Of a stretch of 9,750 nt of DNA, positions 1 through 5,246 are shown in pieces. Source of the DNA: Candidatus Falkowiibacteriota bacterium (GTDB taxonomy: Bacteria; Patescibacteriota; Patescibacteriia; Patescibacteriales; UBA12465); contig CAIOGK010000003.1 of NCBI GenBank assembly GCA_903857815.1, positions 1 to 9,750 on the forward strand, read 5' to 3'. The notes under the pieces are model-generated. The model had not been told where the DNA came from. It saw only the letters and a program-made list of their open reading frames with translations, and did no database searches. Each line of letters begins with the position of its first letter. The first letter of the stretch is position 1. A program made the position numbers and the translations under genes.

Positions 1-222
1 AAATATTTTTTCCATTTTTTCTTGGCTATTATTTTTTTTATCTAACAAGCAATAATTAAATTCATCAGCAATAATTTTTTCCATTAAAGAGGCCATGGCT
101 GATTTAATCGCCTTCAACTGGGTAATTAAACCAATGCAATCTTTGGGACCAGTAGCAACCATTTTTTTTATGCCTTCTAATTGGCCAATAATATTATTTA
201 TTCTTTGTTCACTTGTTTTCAT
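1..222 (-). CDS. CsoR/FrmR/CstR-family transcriptional repressor (partial, C-terminus outside window)
   Basis: This is a small all-helical DNA-binding repressor of the CsoR/RcnR/FrmR/CstR family, which senses copper, nickel, formaldehyde or persulfide and releases promoter DNA. The 74 visible residues begin MKTSEQRINNIIGQLEGIKK, the family's first helix with its IxGQLxGI core. Cys29 and Cys58 are exactly 29 apart, the spacing of the two metal-ligand cysteines of CsoR and the two sulfur-sensing cysteines of CstR. The residue four before the second Cys, a copper-ligand His in CsoR, is Glu54 here, so a classical Cu(I) site is not intact; a CstR-like thiol sensor is an alternative. The ATG at 222 is firm because the only upstream in-frame ATG meets a stop after three codons. 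The reading frame runs off the left edge about 10-20 residues short of the usual length. The regulated partner gene, probably a transporter or sulfur enzyme, would lie beyond the edge. Confidence 0.88.
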   Translation of the reverse strand, partial: MKTSEQRINNIIGQLEGIKKMVATGPKDCIGLITQLKAIKSAMASLMEKIIADEFNYCLLDKKNNSQEKMEKIF

Positions 223-231
223 ATTATCTAT

Positions 232-259
232 ATTATCATACACCCCCTAGGGGTGTCAA
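232..259 (-). promoter_or_regulatory. csoR-family gene promoter
   Basis: On the minus strand a perfect -35 TTGACA (259-254) is followed by a 16-bp spacer and a -10 GATAAT (237-232, five of six matches to consensus). The expected transcription start, about 7 nt past the -10, falls at roughly 225, only a few bases before the ATG at 222, so the mRNA should be leaderless or nearly so. The palindrome at 240-256 fills the spacer and overlaps the last bases of the -35, as expected for a repressed, autoregulated promoter. Confidence 0.75.
240..256. promoter_or_regulatory. CsoR-type operator palindrome
   Basis: The 17-bp site ACACCCC-CTA-GGGGTGT is a perfect inverted repeat with 7-bp arms. It is the most GC-rich short stretch in an otherwise AT-rich intergenic region. 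CsoR-family operators are typically a C-tract facing a G-tract flanked by A/T (TACCCC...GGGGTA-like), and this site has that shape. It lies between the -35 and -10 of the repressor gene itself, so binding would block polymerase. Assignment to the adjacent repressor is inference from motif and position. Confidence 0.75.
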
Positions 260-292
260 GATAATAAAAAAAATAAGCCTACAAATTAAATT

Positions 293-997
293 TTAACTTA
301 ATATTAGCCAATAATTATATTTATCTTTTTGAATTGAAATATTTTTCCAACCCGCTTTTTTACTAATACTACATAGCTCTCGCTTATTAAAAGCGTGGTA
401 GTAACGTTCGCTAACTTCTTTGCCATATTTATTTTTCCAAGGAAAAATAATATCGCCAAAATCCATTTCATTTTTTCCTAAAATTTTATATAACATTTGT
501 TTAATAACCAAATTGCGATGACGACTAGACCAAATATTCCAATTACTAATTATCATTTTACCGCCAGGAGCTAAAAAATCATGCATATTTTTTAATACTT
601 GGACTCTCAACTCTTCACCGGGAACATGCTGTAAAACGGCTAAACAAAATATATAATTAAATTTTTCTTTACTAAATTGTTCTACGTTTACTATCGGCAG
701 TTTAGTAAGTTCTGCTTCTATAAATTTATGTGTTGGATAATTTTTCTGAGCCAGAGCAAGCAATTCCAGGCTACTATCTATGCCTACATAATTAATCGAT
801 TTATTTTGTAGCGCTTCCAACAACCTGCCGTTTCCACAGCCAGCATCCAAAATATTATCTCCAGATTTAACCTGTTCAGCAAATATTCTAATTTCCGGCC
901 AAATCTCTTTTTTTCTAGTTACATCAAAATCAGCCGCAATTTTGTCATAGCTATCTTTTGATAATTTTAATAAATTTTCAATATTTTTTTTATCCAT
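293..997 (-). CDS. Class I SAM-dependent methyltransferase, Trm9/ALKBH8-like
   Basis: This is a 234-residue Rossmann-fold methyltransferase. Motif I is LDAGCGNGR (residues 50-58), followed by the acidic SAM-ribose residue D74 in VGIDSS and a motif IV region FCLAVLQHV (117-125). Beyond generic motifs it resembles yeast Trm9 and the methyltransferase domain of ALKBH8, which methylate the carboxymethyl group of cm5U34 in tRNA to give mcm5U. Points of resemblance are the N-terminal YDKIAADFDVTR...WPE lead-in (17-35), ISNWN after motif V (150-154), FPWK (185-188), and near the end SERYYHAFNKREL (196-208) with a final YNYW (227-230). Those C-terminal Tyr/His/Trp features match Trm9's ending from memory; no alignment was run. 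The ATG overlaps the recQ stop (TAATG), so the two are probably translationally coupled. No Trm112-like partner is visible. A different small-molecule or tRNA substrate remains possible. Confidence 0.85.
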   Translation of the reverse strand: MDKKNIENLLKLSKDSYDKIAADFDVTRKKEIWPEIRIFAEQVKSGDNILDAGCGNGRLLEALQNKSINYVGIDSSLELLALAQKNYPTHKFIEAELTKLPIVNVEQFSKEKFNYIFCLAVLQHVPGEELRVQVLKNMHDFLAPGGKMIISNWNIWSSRHRNLVIKQMLYKILGKNEMDFGDIIFPWKNKYGKEVSERYYHAFNKRELCSISKKAGWKNISIQKDKYNYWLILS

Positions 998-2772
998 TAT
1001 TCACTAATTAAATATTCATGCTTATCCCCGCCTTTTTGTTTAAATTTTTCTAAACGAGAACAGCTGTCACACTTGCCGCATGGTTTAGCGTTCATGTCCC
1101 CAAAATAATTTAAAATATATTCTTGACGACAACCAACGTGGTATACATAACCTTCCATCTCATCTAATTTTGCATAAGCTCGAGCTGATTTTTCTTTCAA
1201 AGCTTTAAAATCTAAAGTAATCTCTTCCGGCTCCACAATCTTTAATAATTTAATTTCCGTTCCCCTGAAAGGCGGTTTATATTCGACTAAATCTTTTTCG
1301 GCCAATTTTTTAACTGCTCTGAGTAAAGAGTCTTTTTTTATTTTTAAAACTATAGAAACTTCTTCCGGAGAAAACTCCCATCCCGTTTCTAATTCTTTAT
1401 GATATTTATCAACTAATTTACCCCAAATCTCTTTCTGAGATTTTGAGCGCGTACCAATTAAAGTATCTATTTCTGGTAAAGACCGTTTAGCTTTTAAAAA
1501 CGAGTTTGAGGTTTTTTCATTAGGCCGAGAAATATAACCCTCTTTTTCTAACATTTTTAAAGCAGTCCCAATTGCCATTTCGGGAATCGATTCTGATAAA
1601 TTTTGTGCTATTTCGGCATAGGTAACTAGAATAGAATTACTAGCATCAATTTCTAGCTCGGTTTTACGTAAAATAAAATCAAAAATTTCAATCACTATCC
1701 TTGGCTCCGGATTATCTCCCTTAATAAAAAATTCACGCAGATATCTATCCTGCTGATGATAAAATAGAAGACAAAAACTATCAATCCCATCTCGCCCCGC
1801 TCGTCCGGCTTCTTGATAATACGCTTCTACTGTTCCAGGTAAATCATGATGAATAACAAAACGAATATCTTTCTTATTAATTCCTAAACCGAAAGCATTA
1901 GTAGCAACTACTACTCGCGCTTCTCCACGCATAAACTGTTCTTGGACCCAATCACGACTGCTAGCGTCCATCCCCGCATGATAAACAACCGCCTTAATAT
2001 CATTGTCAATTAATAATTCAACGACTTCATCGGCCTTAGACCTTGTCCCAGTATAAATTATTCCCGAACCTAAATCCGGATTAGTAACTAAAAAATTTAA
2101 AATATGTTCTAATTTTTGACCACTTTGAGAAGGAATAACTGCTAATTGTAAATTGGGACGTGCAAATCCAGTCAAAACAATTTCTGGGTCCTTCAAACTT
2201 AACTGCTTAATAATATCTTCTCTTACCTCCGGAGTGGCCGTTGCTGTTAAAGCCACAACTGGTGGACGACCGACAAATTTAACTGCTTCTTTTAATCTCA
2301 AATAGCTAGGACGAAAATCGTGGCCCCACTGACTAACACAATGAGCTTCGTCAACCGCAAATAAAGAAACTTTAATCTGCTTCAAGTCTTCTAAGAATTT
2401 TTGGTTATAAAATCTTTCCGGGGCAATATAAACTATTTTATAAAATCCGGATTTAATTTTTGACAACCGAGAATCAGTTTCATCTACTGAAATAGAGGAA
2501 TTAATAAAGGTTGCCGGAATCCCAACTTTTTCTAGAGAGTCTACCTGGTCTTTCATAAGAGCAATTAAAGGAGAAATAACAATCGTTATTCCATCAAGTA
2601 TCAGAGCTGGTAATTGAAAAATCAAAGACTTACCTGCTCCAGTCGGCAAAACAACCATTGTATCTTTATTTTGCAAAATACTATCAATTGCTCTTTCTTG
2701 ACCAGGCCGAAAAGAATCATATCCAAAATGAATTTTTAAAAGTTCTAATAATTGTTGTTTTCTGTGTGGCAT
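997..2772 (-). CDS. recQ: RecQ-family ATP-dependent DNA helicase
   Basis: This is a 3'-5' superfamily 2 DNA helicase for unwinding forks and recombination intermediates. Numbering from the ATG at 2772 (591 aa): motif 0 FGYDSFRPGQ (16-25), Walker A LPTGAGKS (42-49), Walker B DEAH (141-144), motif III ALTATAT (174-180), RPN (206-208), and the motif V-VI stretch FGLGIN...QEAGRAGRDG (294-329). Winged-helix-like sequence occupies roughly 370-520. A four-cysteine zinc motif comes last, with C548 in GCRQEYILNYFGD, then C565, C568 and C571. In E. coli RecQ the zinc motif precedes the winged helix and an HRDC domain follows; here zinc is near the C-terminus and HRDC is absent, an arrangement I recall in some shorter bacterial RecQs. 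An in-frame TTG at 2778 would add two residues; ATG is preferred. Its promoter sits immediately upstream and the methyltransferase follows by a one-base overlap. Confidence 0.95.
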   Translation of the reverse strand: MPHRKQQLLELLKIHFGYDSFRPGQERAIDSILQNKDTMVVLPTGAGKSLIFQLPALILDGITIVISPLIALMKDQVDSLEKVGIPATFINSSISVDETDSRLSKIKSGFYKIVYIAPERFYNQKFLEDLKQIKVSLFAVDEAHCVSQWGHDFRPSYLRLKEAVKFVGRPPVVALTATATPEVREDIIKQLSLKDPEIVLTGFARPNLQLAVIPSQSGQKLEHILNFLVTNPDLGSGIIYTGTRSKADEVVELLIDNDIKAVVYHAGMDASSRDWVQEQFMRGEARVVVATNAFGLGINKKDIRFVIHHDLPGTVEAYYQEAGRAGRDGIDSFCLLFYHQQDRYLREFFIKGDNPEPRIVIEIFDFILRKTELEIDASNSILVTYAEIAQNLSESIPEMAIGTALKMLEKEGYISRPNEKTSNSFLKAKRSLPEIDTLIGTRSKSQKEIWGKLVDKYHKELETGWEFSPEEVSIVLKIKKDSLLRAVKKLAEKDLVEYKPPFRGTEIKLLKIVEPEEITLDFKALKEKSARAYAKLDEMEGYVYHVGCRQEYILNYFGDMNAKPCGKCDSCSRLEKFKQKGGDKHEYLISE

Positions 2773-2800
2773 TGACAAAATTGATTAAAGGTTGTATAAT
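2772..2800 (+). promoter_or_regulatory. Consensus sigma70-type promoter of the 80-aa membrane protein gene
   Basis: On the plus strand a perfect TTGACA (2772-2777), a 17-bp spacer and a perfect TATAAT (2795-2800) form a full consensus promoter. Transcription would start near 2807, leaving a leader of about 44 nt before the ATG at 2851. The -35 begins at the first base of the recQ start codon, so both divergent promoters are packed into about 55 bp. Confidence 0.8.
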
Positions 2801-2824
2801 ATCTAAATCATTTCGTTCATTCAA
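2796..2824 (-). promoter_or_regulatory. recQ promoter
   Basis: On the minus strand TTGAAT (2824-2819, four of six to consensus), a 17-bp spacer and TATTAT (2801-2796, five of six) precede recQ. The predicted start near 2789 gives a leader of about 17 nt before the ATG at 2772, without a recognisable Shine-Dalgarno. The -10 hexamer overlaps the -10 of the opposite-facing promoter. Confidence 0.55.
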
Positions 2825-2850
2825 ATTAAAAACTCAAAAATAAAAACAAG

Positions 2851-3093
2851 ATGAGAGCATTGGTAAATTTTTTTAAAACTTCACCACGCACTAAAGGTGA
2901 ATTAGTAGCCAGTTTAATTGGACTTATCCTATTTATTACCCTGTTAATTACCGGTGTAATATCAATGGTCGGTGATCCAAAGTTCGGCTGGCTCGGAACA
3001 ATCGGCCCCATATCTGTTGGGCTCATTATAATTTGTGCTGGAATAGCACTAATGAACCCGCCATTAGTTCAAAAATGGCTACAAAAACAGTAG
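2851..3093 (+). CDS. Small two-helix membrane protein of unknown function
   Basis: I do not recognise this 80-residue protein. It has a basic N-terminal tail (R2, K9, R13, K15), a hydrophobic helix at about 18-41, a short loop containing GDPKFGW (41-47), a second hydrophobic helix at about 46-69, and a short basic tail (QKWLQKQ). The charge pattern predicts both ends in the cytoplasm. It is probably real because a perfect consensus promoter precedes it and an intrinsic terminator follows 15 nt after its TAG, making a monocistronic unit. No clear Shine-Dalgarno precedes the ATG; the preceding bases are A-rich. A smaller open frame on the opposite strand (2826-3026) lacks such signals. Function is unknown. 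Confidence 0.75.
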   Translation: MRALVNFFKTSPRTKGELVASLIGLILFITLLITGVISMVGDPKFGWLGTIGPISVGLIIICAGIALMNPPLVQKWLQKQ

Positions 3094-3108
3094 CGCCACA
3101 AATTAATT

Positions 3109-3132
3109 AGGATCGCAAAACGGTCCTTTTTT
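3109..3132 (+). terminator. Intrinsic terminator after the 80-aa membrane protein gene
   Basis: AGGATCG, a five-base loop CAAAA, and CGGTCCT form a 7-bp stem with one G-U wobble, followed by a run of Ts to 3132. It ends directly at the folD stop codon. Read from the minus strand the downstream tract is only AATTAATTT, so it may stop folD transcripts less efficiently. Confidence 0.8.
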
Positions 3133-3936
3133 CTATTCACGCATGTCCGAATTACGTCTAAAAATTTCTAGGACATTCTTAAATAAAAACGCTATCGTCA
3201 TTGGCCCAATTCCTCCCGGAACCGGAGTAATATAAGAGGCTTTATTTTTTAAATCTTCAAAATCAGCATCACCATAAACCTTTTCTTCAACTTTAGAAAT
3301 ACCAATATCAACAACTACTACACCCTCCTTAACCATTTCCTTTTTAATTTTATTTGGTTCACCAAGGGCAGTAATAATTAAATCTGCTTCGCTTAAATTT
3401 TCTTTTTTACAAATTGTAAATCCTTTAGCAAGTGCAACATCTTCCAGCCCGCGGCCAAAAATATCAGAATTATACAAAACACAAGCAACCTGATTTTTGC
3501 CAGACATTTTAATTTCATCTAAACAAGCATCAACCGAGGCTAGCACTGGAGAAATAATATATTTTGGATGCTGAGGATGAAAACCGTCAACATCTTTATC
3601 GGGGTCAAGGGCGGAAATTATTTTATCGGTATTAAAATGGGCCGGTAACGGTAGTTGAACTAAAATACCATCAATGGCTTCATCTTTATTTAAAAATTCG
3701 ATTACTTCTAGCAACTCTTTCTCAGAAGTTTCAGCGGCTAGTGCATAAAGATGAGTATCAATACCAACCTTTTTACCTTCTCGCTGTTTAAGAGATACAT
3801 AAATTTTAGAGTCTTCTCTCTCGCCGACTAAAATAATGGCCAAGTTTGGCCTTGGTCCATTAAATTCATGTATTGTAAGAGCGACTTCATCTTTAATTCT
3901 TTCAGCAATTGCGCGCCCGTCTATCAGCTTTACCAT
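3133..3936 (-). CDS. folD: Methylenetetrahydrofolate dehydrogenase/cyclohydrolase, with divergent dinucleotide site
   Basis: FolD interconverts 5,10-methylene-, methenyl- and 10-formyl-tetrahydrofolate in the cytosol. The 267-residue product keeps the catalytic domain: Y46 and K50 in YVSLK, DGILVQLPLP (89-98, Q94), PDKDVDGFH (112-120, D117), and the C-terminal ITPVPGGIGPMTIA (236-249). The nucleotide-binding domain is unusual. Where most FolDs have a GRSxxVGxP loop, this has NSDIFGRGLEDVA (156-168), and the usual CHSxT segment after the next strand is replaced by a short CKKENLSEAD (176-185). The protein is correspondingly shorter than the usual 280-300 residues. The folate-side chemistry looks intact, but cofactor choice or dehydrogenase activity may differ. 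The ATG lies 8 nt after the glyA stop, so both are one transcript, fitting the shared one-carbon pathway. Confidence 0.92.
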   Translation of the reverse strand: MVKLIDGRAIAERIKDEVALTIHEFNGPRPNLAIILVGEREDSKIYVSLKQREGKKVGIDTHLYALAAETSEKELLEVIEFLNKDEAIDGILVQLPLPAHFNTDKIISALDPDKDVDGFHPQHPKYIISPVLASVDACLDEIKMSGKNQVACVLYNSDIFGRGLEDVALAKGFTICKKENLSEADLIITALGEPNKIKKEMVKEGVVVVDIGISKVEEKVYGDADFEDLKNKASYITPVPGGIGPMTIAFLFKNVLEIFRRNSDMRE

Positions 3937-3944
3937 AATTTATT

Positions 3945-5189
3945 TTATTTAGTGGGAATAGGAAACTTTTCACACATCATTTTTATTTCGGCTTTTATTT
4001 CTAATAATTTATTTTCATCTTCCCTATTTATTAAAGCCTTATCCATTAAAGAAACTATCAATTTCATTTCTGTTTCTTTCATTCCTCTGGTAGTAATCGC
4101 TGGCGTTCCCAATCTAACTCCTGATGGATTCATCGGCGGATTTGGATCATTAGGAATAGTGGAACGAGAAATAGAAATACCAATTTTTTCCCAAGTAATT
4201 TCGGCCTCTTTTCCAGCTAAGCCTTTACTACTTAAATCAACCACCATCAAATGATTATCAGTTCCACCAGAAACTATTTTATAACCAAGATTCATAAATT
4301 CCTCCGCCATCGTTTTAGCGTTGCTAATTATTTGACGAGAATATTCTATAAATTCTGGTTTCAAGGCTTCTCCAAAAGCAACAGCTTTAGCGGCGGTAAT
4401 ATGATCATGAGGACCTCCTTGCATGCCCGGAAAAACAGCACTATTTATTTGCTTAGCAAATTTTTCTTTACACATAATGATTGCTCCACGTGGGCCTCTT
4501 AAGGTTTTGTGGGTCGTAGTTGAAACGACATCAAAAATCGGAACCGGGTTTTTTAATTGTTTACCGGCAATTAAACCAGCGATATGGGCGATATCGGCAA
4601 AGGTATAAGCACCAACTTCATCGGCAATATCTTTAAATTTTTGCCAATCAATTTCTCTAGAATAAGCACTAAAACCGGCGACTATCATTTTTGGTTTTTC
4701 TCTCAAAGCAATCTCTCGAACTTCATCCATATCAATTAGACCAGTTTCAAGATTTACGCCATATTGAACAAAGTTATATAAACGTCCAGAGAAATTTACT
4801 TTATGACCATGAGATAAATGGCCACCATGATCAAGCCTTAAGCCTAAAACTTTATCACCAGGATTTAAAAAGGCCATATAAACAGCGGCGTTAGCGGGAG
4901 AACCGGATAGCGGCTGAACATTAACGTGTTCAGCATCAAATAATTTCTTTACTCTTTCAATCGCTAAATTTTCAATATCATCAATTATATAATTTCCGCC
5001 ATAATAACGATGACCAGGATAGCCTTCGCTATATTTATTAGTTAAAACCGTTGCCATCGCTTCTAAAACAGCTGGGGTAACATAATTTTCTGAGGCAATA
5101 AGTTCTAACTCCTCGTTTTGTCTTTTTTCCTCTCGTTCAATAATCTCAAAAACGGCTAAATCTTGATTTTTTAAATGGTCGTATTGCAT
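3945..5189 (-). CDS. glyA: Serine hydroxymethyltransferase
   Basis: This PLP enzyme converts serine plus tetrahydrofolate to glycine plus 5,10-methylene-tetrahydrofolate, the main entry of one-carbon units. The full-length 414-residue chain has ELIASENYV near the start (29-37), NKYSEGYPGHRYYGG (51-65), LSGSPAN (94-100), the PLP-aspartate loop FADIAHIAG (197-205), the Schiff-base lysine K228 within STTTHKTLRGPRG (223-235), and GVRLGTPA (357-364) with the carboxylate-binding arginine R359. Every expected key residue is present. It lies between elp3 upstream (57 bp gap carrying a promoter) and folD downstream (8 nt). The preceding leader is short, with no room for a glycine or folate riboswitch. 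Confidence 0.97.
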   Translation of the reverse strand: MQYDHLKNQDLAVFEIIEREEKRQNEELELIASENYVTPAVLEAMATVLTNKYSEGYPGHRYYGGNYIIDDIENLAIERVKKLFDAEHVNVQPLSGSPANAAVYMAFLNPGDKVLGLRLDHGGHLSHGHKVNFSGRLYNFVQYGVNLETGLIDMDEVREIALREKPKMIVAGFSAYSREIDWQKFKDIADEVGAYTFADIAHIAGLIAGKQLKNPVPIFDVVSTTTHKTLRGPRGAIIMCKEKFAKQINSAVFPGMQGGPHDHITAAKAVAFGEALKPEFIEYSRQIISNAKTMAEEFMNLGYKIVSGGTDNHLMVVDLSSKGLAGKEAEITWEKIGISISRSTIPNDPNPPMNPSGVRLGTPAITTRGMKETEMKLIVSLMDKALINREDENKLLEIKAEIKMMCEKFPIPTK

Positions 5190-5214
5190 ATTTTTATAGT
5201 TATTAACTGATTTT

Positions 5215-5243
5215 ATCTTATCTCCACCGAGCTATTTTGTCAA
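5215..5243 (-). promoter_or_regulatory. glyA-folD promoter
   Basis: On the minus strand a perfect TTGACA (5243-5238), a 17-bp spacer and TAAGAT (5220-5215, four of six) sit in the 57-bp elp3-glyA gap, starting 3 nt after the elp3 stop codon. The predicted start near 5208 gives a leader of about 19 nt. No terminator separates elp3 from glyA, so read-through from elp3 is also likely. Confidence 0.6.
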
Positions 5244-5246
5244 AAA

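Noticed and set aside
240..256. The palindrome as a transcription terminator for the methyltransferase gene
   Set aside because: The arms are GC-rich but are not followed by a T-run on the minus strand, and the position inside a near-consensus promoter fits an operator better.
2826..3026. Open frame of 66 residues on the minus strand, antisense to the small membrane protein
   Set aside because: It overlaps almost wholly the plus-strand gene, which has a consensus promoter and a terminator, while this frame has neither.
3868..4254. Plus-strand open frame of 128 residues across the folD-glyA junction
   Set aside because: It is antisense to two well-supported enzymes with intact motifs and has no family features of its own.
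5190..5246. Possible riboswitch ahead of glyA
   Set aside because: The leader after the predicted promoter is only about 19 nt, and the CTC-GGTG-GAG inverted repeat nearby is too short to be a structured element.
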